Source of the DNA: JABGPL01 sp964387885 | GTDB taxonomy: Bacteria; Electryoneota; AABM5-125-24; Hatepunaeales; Hatepunaeaceae | NCBI GenBank assembly: GCA_964387885.1 | Contig: CAYLYZ010000007.1 | Coordinates: forward strand, 19,708 to 83,707 | Length of the DNA stretch: 64,000 nt | Reading direction: 5' to 3' | Shown here: in pieces, positions 9,340 to 18,011 of the stretch | Numbering within the stretch: position 1 is the stretch's first letter | Layout: each line of letters starts with the position of its first letter | Notes under the pieces: model-generated | What the model saw: only the letters and a program-made list of their open reading frames with translations | Databases searched by the model: none | What the model was told of the DNA's origin: nothing | Made by a program: the position numbers and the translations under genes

Positions 9340-10137
9340 ATGAACAAATACACCAAAAGCAATCAAAGCCTCTGGAACAGCTGGGTAAAAACTCATGCTG
9401 AATCAAAGTACTACGACCTCGAAAGTTTCAAAGACGGACGATGTTCACTCATGAAAACGGAACTTGACGAAGTTGGTGAAGTTAATGGGAAATCTCTGCT
9501 TCATTTACAATGCCATTTCGGGCAAGATACACTCTCATGGGCTCGACGAGGTGCGGATGTCACAGGAGTCGATTTTGCGCCTGAAGCAATATCACTTGCG
9601 AAATCACTCAGTACGGAACTTAATCTGAAAGCAGACTTTGTCTGCTCGGATATTTATGAACTTCCCAGTAATCTTGAAGGGGAATTCGACATTATTTTCA
9701 CATCGTATGGCGTCCTCGCATGGCTGCCGGATCTGGCAAAATGGGGAGAAATTGTTGCTCACTATCTCAAGCCCGGAGGTATGTTCTATATCGTTGAATT
9801 TCACCCCCTCACTACAATGATAGACGAGAGTGGGGTAAGGTTTGAGTTCCCATATTTTCATTCGGAAAAAGCTATCAAGTACGACACTGAGGGCTCCTAT
9901 GCTTACGAAGAAAAGGGTATCCTGCATGATTCCTACGAATGGCCGTTTGGACTCGGTGATGTTGTTACAGCCCTCACTCTGCCCGGTCTCAAGATTGAGT
10001 TTCTGCATGAATTTCCTTATAATAATTATAGATTTGATCCCTACACCAAAGAAATTGCTCCTGGCAGATTTGTCCATAAGGGCATTAAACAAAAACTGCC
10101 TCACATGTTCTCAATCCGTGCAACTAAACATGAGTGA
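9340..10137 (+). CDS. Class I SAM-dependent methyltransferase
   Basis: A 265-residue methyltransferase counted from ATG 9340 (an upstream TTG at 9277 is possible but adds an atypical extension). The SAM site reads LLHLQCHFGQDTLSWARRGADVTG..D: motif I has CHFGQD in place of GxGxG, as in a known subgroup of small-molecule methyltransferases, followed by the acidic residue of motif II. The post-SAM part (DIIFTSYGVLAWLPD; YLKPGGMFYIVEFHP) is conserved. Substrate cannot be inferred. It precedes the UPF0316 gene by 15 bp and may head the run of genes to 15181. Confidence 0.88.
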   Translation: MNKYTKSNQSLWNSWVKTHAESKYYDLESFKDGRCSLMKTELDEVGEVNGKSLLHLQCHFGQDTLSWARRGADVTGVDFAPEAISLAKSLSTELNLKADFVCSDIYELPSNLEGEFDIIFTSYGVLAWLPDLAKWGEIVAHYLKPGGMFYIVEFHPLTTMIDESGVRFEFPYFHSEKAIKYDTEGSYAYEEKGILHDSYEWPFGLGDVVTALTLPGLKIEFLHEFPYNNYRFDPYTKEIAPGRFVHKGIKQKLPHMFSIRATKHE

Positions 10138-10152
10138 ACCTCTCATTCAATC

Positions 10153-10755
10153 TTGAGTTTAACAGAAATATTCGGTGCACCCTTAACCACTTACCTTGTA
10201 ATCCCGCTTTTAATAATAATAGCGCGAATCCTCGATGTCAGTATCGGGACTCTACGTCTGATCTTCGTTTCCAAAGGCATGCGTATGTTAGCACCCTTAC
10301 TTGGATTCTTCGAAATCCTGATATGGTTGCTCGCAATCGGGCAGATTCTTTCAAACCTGACTAACTGGGTTAATTACGTCGCTTATGCACTCGGTTTTGC
10401 GCTTGGAAATTACTTCGGATTAGTCATCGAAAACAGACTCGCACTTGGCAAGGTGATGCTGAGAATTATCACAAAACGTGAAGCTGATGACCTGCTGGAT
10501 GCTCTGCGTGGTTCAAAATTCGGTATCACTAGTGTTGATGCCGAAGGTAAATTTGGAGATGTGAAAATCATATTTATGGTTTTACAAAGAAAAGACCTTG
10601 AAGGTGTTATCGATATCATCAAACGACATAATCCGAAAGCATTCTATTCAATTGAGGACGTCAGGTATGTAAACGACAGAATGATTCGCGGAAGTCACGG
10701 ACAACGAAGATCAAACAAGCTGATACATCTGAAATGGCTCAGCAAACGAAAGTAA
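10153..10755 (+). CDS. UPF0316 / DUF2179-type membrane protein
   Basis: A 200-residue inner-membrane protein of unknown function. Three hydrophobic segments lie in residues 12-95 (LVIPLLIIIARILDVSIG; LAPLLGFFEILIWLLAIGQIL; NYVAYALGFALGNYFGLVIE), containing the family's RILDVSIGTLR signature. The C-terminal half (residues 100-185) is a soluble DUF2179-like alpha/beta domain (GSKFGITSVDAEGKFGDVKIIFMVLQRKD; YSIEDVRYV). The start is TTG at 10153 with no clear ribosome site. The next gene begins 16 bp later. Confidence 0.85.
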   Translation: MSLTEIFGAPLTTYLVIPLLIIIARILDVSIGTLRLIFVSKGMRMLAPLLGFFEILIWLLAIGQILSNLTNWVNYVAYALGFALGNYFGLVIENRLALGKVMLRIITKREADDLLDALRGSKFGITSVDAEGKFGDVKIIFMVLQRKDLEGVIDIIKRHNPKAFYSIEDVRYVNDRMIRGSHGQRRSNKLIHLKWLSKRK

Positions 10756-10771
10756 AAAAAATAGAGCAAAT

Positions 10772-12079
10772 TTGGAAAAAATAGAAATACACGATCTTGC
10801 CCATGACGGACTGGGAGTCGGAAAACTCGGAAACGGTCGGGTGATTATGGTTCAGGGTTGTTTTCCCGGTGATAAGATCTCCGTTGAATATTCTGAACCA
10901 TCTAAGAAAAAAGGTGTTTTAACCGGAATACTCAAAGAGATAATTGTAAATTCACCCCACCGGGTTGAACACCCTTGCAGCCATTATTGTCAGGGTTGTT
11001 CCGGTTCCATCCTCGGAGCTGTAAATTATGATTTCGCATCTGACTGGAAACAAAATCACCTAATACAAACGCTTACGCGTATTGGCGGTCTGGAAAAACC
11101 AAAAGTTGAGCCAATCCTTTCAGTAGAAAACAGCTGGAATTATCGGGATCGCATTGAATTGCAGATCATCGCAGGTCATGATGGTTGGAAACCTGCTTTT
11201 ATGGGACTTGAAAAACACATTCAAATCGAATGTTGTAATTTGGCTATGCCGAGTATCAACAAAGCTATAAAAACAATAAATTCTAATTCGCCGGATGCTG
11301 ATCCTAAGTTACTTAAAAGATTCACACCACGACTCCTGCTAAGAGATAACGGGGATGGGGAGGTGGTTGCCGTTTTGTTTCTGTTTGGCAATCCAAACCA
11401 GAGCGTTCCGGGAGTGTATAAGGATTGGCTTAGAAGTCTCCAACTAAAAGGCTGGCAAATCAGGATTTCCAAAACTCCTGATCTCCGGTTCATTAAATCA
11501 ACTACAGGTGCAAAGGGTGGTGATTCGCAGATTCACATAAGAACATCAACAGGTGAGATATCTGCTAATCCGACTGTTTTCACTCAGGTTAATCGCGTTA
11601 TGTCAGACAATCTTATCAGGACTGTCTTTGACCATATTCCAGACGGTGGTAGAATTCTCGATCTGTTTGGTGGTTATGGAGCTTTTGGTCTTGAATATGC
11701 TATTCGAGGGGGCAAGTCAGAAATCATAGACTCTGCCGGTGAATCTATCACTGCTGGAAAGAAGTTTGTTAAAAGGCGCAATCTTCAGGTTAAGTACAAC
11801 ACACTTGATCTGAATAAGAATCCATATCTCATCAACACACAAGAACGACATGATGCCTGCATTGTCGATCCACCACGCTCCGGATTAGGTCAAAAAATGA
11901 GAGATTGGCTACAGGTAAAAGGACCCGGAAGATTGATCTATGTTTCCTGCCATCCGGCTGCATTGGCGCGGGATATCAAGGCTCTGACAAAATACACTAC
12001 CTCAGCCTTCAATCCGATAGACATGTTCCCTAACACAACAGATCTCGAAACTGTTGCAATCTTAGACAAAAAGGACTAA
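10772..12079 (+). CDS. TrmA/RlmD-type RNA (uracil-5-)-methyltransferase
   Basis: Methylates C5 of a uridine in rRNA or tRNA. The 435 residues show an N-terminal TRAM RNA-binding domain (about 1-60), an iron-sulfur set (C-x3-C-x2-C around residues 68-77, with a fourth Cys in IECCNLA), a SAM-binding core (DGGRILDLFGGYGAFGLEYA) and the catalytic signature DPPRSGLG followed by YVSCHPAALARDI, where the Cys is the expected nucleophile region. Which site it modifies (U1939, U747 or U54) cannot be decided from the sequence. Start is TTG; the preceding gene ends 16 bp upstream and the GH20 gene begins 8 bp after. Confidence 0.93.
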   Translation: MEKIEIHDLAHDGLGVGKLGNGRVIMVQGCFPGDKISVEYSEPSKKKGVLTGILKEIIVNSPHRVEHPCSHYCQGCSGSILGAVNYDFASDWKQNHLIQTLTRIGGLEKPKVEPILSVENSWNYRDRIELQIIAGHDGWKPAFMGLEKHIQIECCNLAMPSINKAIKTINSNSPDADPKLLKRFTPRLLLRDNGDGEVVAVLFLFGNPNQSVPGVYKDWLRSLQLKGWQIRISKTPDLRFIKSTTGAKGGDSQIHIRTSTGEISANPTVFTQVNRVMSDNLIRTVFDHIPDGGRILDLFGGYGAFGLEYAIRGGKSEIIDSAGESITAGKKFVKRRNLQVKYNTLDLNKNPYLINTQERHDACIVDPPRSGLGQKMRDWLQVKGPGRLIYVSCHPAALARDIKALTKYTTSAFNPIDMFPNTTDLETVAILDKKD

Positions 12080-12087
12080 ACAAGCTT

Positions 12088-14049
12088 ATGGAAAATACTC
12101 AACTGCTTTTATTGCCCAAACCCAGACGAGTACAACTCCATGACGGACATATCCAGCTCAGCAGTAAACCTCTATCTATCAAGGGGATTAATGCAGATTT
12201 GATATCCGTATTAAACGCTTGCTGTGTTAATCTACCAAGTATTAATTGTCCAAATAGAGAACAACTTTTCACAGCATATTCTTCAGTATCCACTGAAAAC
12301 CTTGAAGATCCACCAATTCCGGATGTACTGATACGTGCCAGACAGGACTTAACTCCTCATCTCCCAACCTTGAGTGTTAAACAATATAATTTTACAGCAA
12401 AAGAAGCCCGAACAGAAGCATATCGATTAATAATTCAAGAACCATCTGGTGAAAAAGATTCAGCAATCATAATTGATGCCGAAACCAAAAGCGGGGCTCG
12501 GCATGCTTTGTTCACCCTTGTTCAGATCATCGGTCAATTTGGTAGAGAGCTCCCCATTGTTACAATTGAAGACGCACCTGCATTCCCTGTGCGCGGAGTA
12601 ATGCTCGATGTGTCACGGGATCGGGTTCCACTTCAAAGTGAATTATTGAAAACGATTGATTTGCTCGCATCTTTTAAAATCAACCACCTCGAGCTTTACA
12701 CTGAGCATACATTTGCCTACGAAGGCCATAAAGAGGTCTGGAAAAATTCTTCACCACTGACACCCTCTGAGATCCGTGAGCTCGACAATCGCTGTGTTGA
12801 AAGAGGAATTACCCTTGCTGCGAACCAAAACTGTTTCGGACATATGCATAGATGGCTGAAACATGATAATTATAAACCCCTTGCAGAAATTACCGGTGAC
12901 TGGAGTTTTAACGGAATGCCGCGTTCAGGTCCTTTCAGCCTCTGTCCAATTGATCCCGGTTCCATTCGACTTGTCGAGGATCTGTTGAATCAGTTAATTC
13001 CGTGCTTCAGCAGCGGATTGGTGAATATCGGTTGTGACGAGACTTTTGACGTTGGTCAGGGTCGTTCTAAGAACGCTATCAAAAGTAAGGGTGCACTTAA
13101 CGTTTATTGGGACTACGTTTCCAGGGTTATGGACATTGTCAGAGAACATAATGCACGACCAATGTTCTGGGCGGATATGTGGTTAGGTTCAAAGAAGAAA
13201 GAACGTGAAAAAATCCCCAAAGATTCAACCGGTTTAGCATGGGGATATGAACCTGATTCAGATTTCAGTAATTGGTGCAAAGCTCTCGATGCTGAAGAGC
13301 GAAATGTATGGATTTGTCCAGGAACGAGCTCCTGGAGGAGCATTACCGGTCGCACAAACGAGAGAAAAGCGAATATTTACAGGGCTGTTTCAGAAGGATT
13401 AAAGGGAGGTGCCAATGGCGCTCTAATAACAGATTGGGGGGATTTGGGACACAGGCAGCAATGGCCTGTAGCCTTAAATGGACTCGCAGAAGCTGCAGAT
13501 GTATTCTGGTCAGGCCGATATAATGATGGCTGTGAAAACGCGATTTCTCTGCATGCCTTTGGTGATAAAAACCTTGTCCTTTCTCTCTGGTTGAATGAAC
13601 TCGGGAATTCAGATATCAATCTACGTGAAATAGCTGGTAAATATGTGCGAAAAACCAAATCTCGTCGTCTCATGAATTCGTCATGTCTGTTTGTCGACCT
13701 GGAGTCGCCTTTATCGGAAAATCCATTTGATAAAAAAGTCGCGGACTGGTCGACTGTTCGCAATAACTTAAGCTGGATCGCATCGCTAACTCCCGAACTT
13801 GAAAACCAATTATTGACAGATGAGTTGAAACTGACCGTTGAAACCGCTAAATTTGCGTGTGAACGTGCAATTCTGCGTCGCAGAAGAAATGAAATGTTTA
13901 CTAAGAAACCGGCTGAATTGATTCAGATGCTCCGGAATATTATCGATGAACACAGCCGTCTCTGGAAAATGCGATCTCGGACAGGTGGTCTTGAAGACAG
14001 TTGTCAGTATTACGATTATACCTTAAAAGACCTGATCAAAAACGGATAA
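12088..14049 (+). CDS. Glycoside hydrolase family 20 beta-N-acetylhexosaminidase, cytoplasmic
   Basis: Removes terminal beta-linked N-acetylhexosamine. In this 653-residue protein the GH20 N-terminal domain (about 1-160, ending in the VTIEDAPAFPVRG junction) precedes a TIM barrel (about 165-500) with the catalytic Asp-Glu pair at 317-318 (NIGCDETFDVG). There is no signal peptide, so it probably acts in the cytoplasm on imported sugars. Its direct neighbour anmK (7 bp downstream) handles anhydro-MurNAc, which suggests a cell-wall or chitin-type amino-sugar recycling role. It is more divergent than secreted GH20 enzymes: the usual HxGH region reads ANQNCFGHMHRW. Confidence 0.9.
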   Translation: MENTQLLLLPKPRRVQLHDGHIQLSSKPLSIKGINADLISVLNACCVNLPSINCPNREQLFTAYSSVSTENLEDPPIPDVLIRARQDLTPHLPTLSVKQYNFTAKEARTEAYRLIIQEPSGEKDSAIIIDAETKSGARHALFTLVQIIGQFGRELPIVTIEDAPAFPVRGVMLDVSRDRVPLQSELLKTIDLLASFKINHLELYTEHTFAYEGHKEVWKNSSPLTPSEIRELDNRCVERGITLAANQNCFGHMHRWLKHDNYKPLAEITGDWSFNGMPRSGPFSLCPIDPGSIRLVEDLLNQLIPCFSSGLVNIGCDETFDVGQGRSKNAIKSKGALNVYWDYVSRVMDIVREHNARPMFWADMWLGSKKKEREKIPKDSTGLAWGYEPDSDFSNWCKALDAEERNVWICPGTSSWRSITGRTNERKANIYRAVSEGLKGGANGALITDWGDLGHRQQWPVALNGLAEAADVFWSGRYNDGCENAISLHAFGDKNLVLSLWLNELGNSDINLREIAGKYVRKTKSRRLMNSSCLFVDLESPLSENPFDKKVADWSTVRNNLSWIASLTPELENQLLTDELKLTVETAKFACERAILRRRRNEMFTKKPAELIQMLRNIIDEHSRLWKMRSRTGGLEDSCQYYDYTLKDLIKNG

Positions 14050-14056
14050 TCCAAAC

Positions 14057-15181
14057 ATGAGACCAAACACCGAAATCCAGGACACACGTTTGATTGCCGG
14101 AACAATGACCGGCACAAGTATAGACGGGCTTGATGTTTCATTGATAGAGGTTACCGGACATGGGCTGAATATCGAAATATCAGTGAAGAAGTGCCTCAGC
14201 AGATCACTCGGTACTCTGACCAATAATCTACGCAGGCTCGCAGAACAGCAACCGATGACTGCTAAAGAAATCAGTCAACTAAATGACAGGTTTTCAAGGT
14301 TCCATGCGGATTGCCTCTCCGACTTGATTGGTGAGACCAATGCTGACTTAATCGCTGTGCATGGTCAAACAATCTTTCATTCCCCTCCATTAAGCTGGCA
14401 GTTGATAAATCCTTCACTTATCGCCCACAGGTTAAAGGTTCCGGTGGTATTTGACCTCCGTGCTGCGGATTTGGTTCATGAAGGTCAGGGCGCTCCTATA
14501 ACACCTCTGGCGGATTTCATCCTTTTCCGAAATATAAATGAAAACCGTAGTATTGTTAATCTTGGCGGTTTCTGTAACATCACAACAATTCCCGCGATAC
14601 TGAATACCCCTGACAACCAGGTTGATCCTGAATTCTGGCAGACTCTCATCAGTGGAACAGACTTATGTCCTTGCAACCACCTGCTCGATAATATCTCACG
14701 CAACCTTATTGGCCAGCAATATGATGAAGACGGGATAAATGCGCTATCAGGCAACATCTCAGGAAGACCTTTTGATGATCTCTTAAGAATACTGAAAATC
14801 AAGATTAAAGAAAAACGATCTCTTGGAACCGGTGATGAAACAGGTGACTGGATTAGCCGGTACTCAGGAGAAGTAGTTGCCGTAGACCTGGCAAGAACAG
14901 CTTGCGCAGCTATCGCTCAAATGATTGTCGATTATTGCGATTCTGACAGAATCATACTCGCAGGCGGTGGAGTCAGAAATGCTGCACTCGTTGATGAGAT
15001 TACATCCCGCTTCTCAGGGGATGTATCGCATTCAAGTCAATTCTTCACCCCTATCAACCACCGCGAAGCAGTTGAAATGGCTATACTCGGAGCTCTTTGC
15101 CAGGATAGGATTCCTATTACACTTCCACAGGTTACGGGATCAAAATCAAGGTTTATTAGCGGGTGTTGGGTTATCCCCTGA
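14057..15181 (+). CDS. anmK: Anhydro-N-acetylmuramic acid kinase
   Basis: Hydrolyses and phosphorylates 1,6-anhydro-MurNAc to MurNAc 6-phosphate in peptidoglycan recycling. The 374-residue length and motifs match: N-terminal phosphate loop AGTMTGTSIDGLDVSL, the central VHGQTIFHSP and VVFDLRAADLVHEGQGAPITP segment with the catalytic Asp region, NLGGFCNIT, and the C-terminal nucleotide loop LAGGGVRNAALVDEI. It is the last gene of the run starting near 9340 and is followed by a repeat element rather than a clear terminator. No MurQ or NagZ gene is visible in the window. Confidence 0.97.
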   Translation: MRPNTEIQDTRLIAGTMTGTSIDGLDVSLIEVTGHGLNIEISVKKCLSRSLGTLTNNLRRLAEQQPMTAKEISQLNDRFSRFHADCLSDLIGETNADLIAVHGQTIFHSPPLSWQLINPSLIAHRLKVPVVFDLRAADLVHEGQGAPITPLADFILFRNINENRSIVNLGGFCNITTIPAILNTPDNQVDPEFWQTLISGTDLCPCNHLLDNISRNLIGQQYDEDGINALSGNISGRPFDDLLRILKIKIKEKRSLGTGDETGDWISRYSGEVVAVDLARTACAAIAQMIVDYCDSDRIILAGGGVRNAALVDEITSRFSGDVSHSSQFFTPINHREAVEMAILGALCQDRIPITLPQVTGSKSRFISGCWVIP

Positions 15182-15188
15182 TATTATT

Positions 15189-15379
15189 TCGTCTTCGCGA
15201 GGAACGAAGGACGAAGCGATCTTTTGATTATGTGCGGGGTCGTTTCTGCCTGATTTCAAGCGTAGCGTAATCTGGCAGGTTACGTTCATTTCATTCACTT
15301 GAAATCTGCCGGAAACCAAAGCGATCAGCTTGCTTTTATTTGAATAAAGAGATTGCTTCGCTACGCTCACAAAGACAAT
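15189..15379. repeat. Degenerate palindromic repeat with insertion
   Basis: The ends match the intact element at 40331-40415: TCGTCTTCGCGAG and GACGAAGCGATC on the left, GAGATTGCTTCG and CTACGCTCACAAAGAC on the right. They are separated by about 100 bp that carry another inverted repeat (GATTTCAAG with CTTGAAATC). It is therefore an older copy of the same family with a second palindrome inside it. It fills the gap between anmK and the PDZ-protein gene. Confidence 0.65.
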
Positions 15380-15391
15380 CTGATTCAAGAA

Positions 15392-17842
15392 ATGAATACA
15401 ACCAAATCCTTTGAGGTAAATTTGAAAAATCTCATTACCTTTTTATTAATCATCCTTATTCCCTGCATAATAGCTGCAGAAGAGAACCCAAAACCTTTTA
15501 TGGGCATCAATCACCGCCTTTTAAAGGAATTGCCTGAAGTCGCCGGAGCTCCGACTGCTCAGGGAGGTGTTCAAATAACCAGTGTCCAGAAAGAAACTCC
15601 AGCTTATAAGGCGGGATTGCTCTCTGGTGATATCATTATCGGGTTAGACAGGGCATATTTTGATGTAATTCCAGACTCAATATCTGCTGAATTCACAAAA
15701 ATCCTGTATAAACACTCACCCGGTGAGACAATGACAATGCATATCCTCCGTTTAGAGATTAAAAACGAACTTATTGTCAACGATGAGTCAATAGACTGGA
15801 AAAGCTATATTAACTCTCCCCAAGCGTTTCTTGACTCACTTCCCCCGGGCTCAGCACTGACTTTCAATACGGGCAAGGACTGGAAGTTTCTTGACGTCCC
15901 AATCATTCTCGGCAAAAGAGAAGAATTCAAACTGCCTCCTCTTCCCGAAATTGCTGAAACCGAGCTCGGGAAAATGATTAATAGACAACATGTGGATGGA
16001 CTAATTGGATTTGAGCCCGTTGTTGATGAAGTCGTCGAACGGTATAAAATGGTCGAAGAATATGACGATTTGAGATCGAGGTTACGAAGCATTGAAGCCG
16101 GCGATGATGGAACACGTATCCCGGCAATGGCAGAGATACATCGAAATCCGTTTTTCCTTGAGAATTACAGCCGGATTTTTACAGATATGATTGTGGACTC
16201 AGATTCTGAGTTAATTGACAACCTTTTCTGTAATCCTGAAGTAGCCATCTTCTTAACCGGAAATAAACCACCTGAAACTAAGCGTATTTCAGGTGCAACT
16301 GTGAGTATTGCCTCTTTGGAAGAAACCGAGTTCAAAAATTGGTTTGAATCCTCAGTAGGTAAACATATCAGCTCATTGAATGATGTATTTTCAGTTCTTA
16401 GTGAAGAAGAACAGGCTTTCCTTGAAGAACACATGTTCGAGTTAACCGACGTTCATGCGATGGGGATTTACCTCTGGTCGGACGAGGATACGGAAAGATT
16501 TGAGCGAAACAAGAAAACGATTGAACTATGTTCTAAAATCGATATAGACGCCCTTACTGCTACGGCTAACCAGATTGCAGATTTCATAAGGAGTACAGAA
16601 TCCGACATATTCCAGTGGTCAAGTGAACACCCGGATATAAAAGTAATTGAAACAGAGTGGGGAAAAATCGGATTTGGAAGTGAAGGTTACAATAGGTGGG
16701 CAGCACCCGATTTCAAATTTATCTACGATCCTGATGGTAATGACTTTTATGCAAATGGCACCGGAACTGCAAACTCGTTTGCTCAACCTGTCTCATGGAT
16801 TATCGACCGTAGTGGAAACGATGCCTATCAATCAACTGAAGAAGGAGCACAGGGCAGTGGTTTACCTGGTGTCGGCTTTTTGATTGATTATGATGGAGAT
16901 GACACATACATCGGTGGTAGATGGACGCAAGGCACGGGATATCTCGGTGTGGGAGTGCTTTTAGACTACTATGGCAACGACAATTATCACGGCACCGAGT
17001 TTATTCAGGGCTCGGCTCTGTTCGGATTGGGCGTCTTATGCGATATTGGAGGCAACGACAACTATAATGGCACAATTCACGCTCAGGGCGTAGGATTTAC
17101 TCACGGGCTGGGGATGCTGATCGACTATGCCGGTGATGACATCGGATACAGTACCGGCAAACATCCGACAAACTACGGTGATCCAGGTATATTTGACGCC
17201 TGGTCGCAGGGTTGCGGAATGGGTTTCAGGGGTGTTGCCAGCGGTGGCATTGGAATCGTGGTTGATGGTGATGGTGAGGACAAATGGGAAGCCGGAAATT
17301 TCTCGCAGGGCGGCGGATATTACTACGGTTTCGGCATTTTCCGGGGTGGAGAAAACAACGACGACACTTACATCGGTTCAAGGTATGCCCAGGGTTTTTG
17401 CGCCCATCAGGCTGCAGGTTTCTTCCTCGATGATGGCGGGGATGATTATTACACAACACGCCAGAGCGTAACCTCCGGACTCGCCTGGGATGAATCGGTA
17501 ACGATCTTCATCGACGAAGAGGGAGATGATTACTACAATGGCGGTGGAGGTTTCTCTCACGGCGCCAGTGCGCACAACGGCTTTTGTATATTCTACGACC
17601 GGGAAGGCAAGGATTATTATGACTACAAACCCGGACCGGCGCGTGCTGGCGGAAATAACTATCACGGTGGCACCAGTTTCAGTTTATTCATCGATCAAGG
17701 TAAGGACAAGGACACATATACAAATAAGAAAGTCGGAAACAATATTGAACTCACCTGGCCTGAATATGGTGTGTTTCGGGATGGGAAGGGAGTTCTGAAG
17801 TCTCCGTTGGAGAAGCCTGTGAAGGTGAAGAAGGATAAATAA
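15392..17842 (+). CDS. Secreted PDZ-domain protein with tandem GDD/Y repeats
   Basis: An exported protein of 816 residues (from ATG 15392). A TTG at 15422 with GAGG 5 nt upstream is an attractive alternative start, giving the signal peptide MKNLITFLLIILIPCIIA. After it comes a PDZ domain (GVQITSVQKETPAYKAGLLSGDIIIGLDRAYF), a charged helical middle (about residues 200-420), then about ten copies of a 25-35 residue unit with core GNDxY / GDDxY followed by QG and a G-rich hydrophobic strand ending in D (VGFLIDYDGDDTY, GVGVLLDYYGNDNY, GLGVLCDIGGNDNY). The acidic GDD turns suggest a calcium-binding beta-roll or beta-helix. No sorting domain is seen at the C terminus, which is lysine-rich. Family not recognised. 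Confidence 0.8.
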   Translation: MNTTKSFEVNLKNLITFLLIILIPCIIAAEENPKPFMGINHRLLKELPEVAGAPTAQGGVQITSVQKETPAYKAGLLSGDIIIGLDRAYFDVIPDSISAEFTKILYKHSPGETMTMHILRLEIKNELIVNDESIDWKSYINSPQAFLDSLPPGSALTFNTGKDWKFLDVPIILGKREEFKLPPLPEIAETELGKMINRQHVDGLIGFEPVVDEVVERYKMVEEYDDLRSRLRSIEAGDDGTRIPAMAEIHRNPFFLENYSRIFTDMIVDSDSELIDNLFCNPEVAIFLTGNKPPETKRISGATVSIASLEETEFKNWFESSVGKHISSLNDVFSVLSEEEQAFLEEHMFELTDVHAMGIYLWSDEDTERFERNKKTIELCSKIDIDALTATANQIADFIRSTESDIFQWSSEHPDIKVIETEWGKIGFGSEGYNRWAAPDFKFIYDPDGNDFYANGTGTANSFAQPVSWIIDRSGNDAYQSTEEGAQGSGLPGVGFLIDYDGDDTYIGGRWTQGTGYLGVGVLLDYYGNDNYHGTEFIQGSALFGLGVLCDIGGNDNYNGTIHAQGVGFTHGLGMLIDYAGDDIGYSTGKHPTNYGDPGIFDAWSQGCGMGFRGVASGGIGIVVDGDGEDKWEAGNFSQGGGYYYGFGIFRGGENNDDTYIGSRYAQGFCAHQAAGFFLDDGGDDYYTTRQSVTSGLAWDESVTIFIDEEGDDYYNGGGGFSHGASAHNGFCIFYDREGKDYYDYKPGPARAGGNNYHGGTSFSLFIDQGKDKDTYTNKKVGNNIELTWPEYGVFRDGKGVLKSPLEKPVKVKKDK

Positions 17843-17879
17843 TACAACGCTGTGTGGCTTGGGTTACTTGTTACCCAAG

Positions 17880-18011
17880 TTTCTTTACGAGCTGAATGAA
17901 CATGAATCATGAAGTTTGAATTGTAAAGAAACACGGGCAATAAATAGCCCGTGTCACACTAATGGAAAAATCTGTTCACACGCACGGAGGCGTGTGCTAC
18001 TTTGGGAGATT
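17880..18011 (+). repeat. Leader region homologous to the 180-bp repeats
   Basis: The sequence before the first FG-GAP gene matches the second half of the repeats further down (TTGAATTGTAAAGAAACACGG, then CACGGGC...GCCCGTG hairpin) and is shared, with small changes, by the leader of the second gene (19780-19889). It continues through a second small hairpin (CACACGC...GCGTGTG) to GGGAGATT just before the ATG. The identical arrangement shows that leader and gene were duplicated together. Confidence 0.7.
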
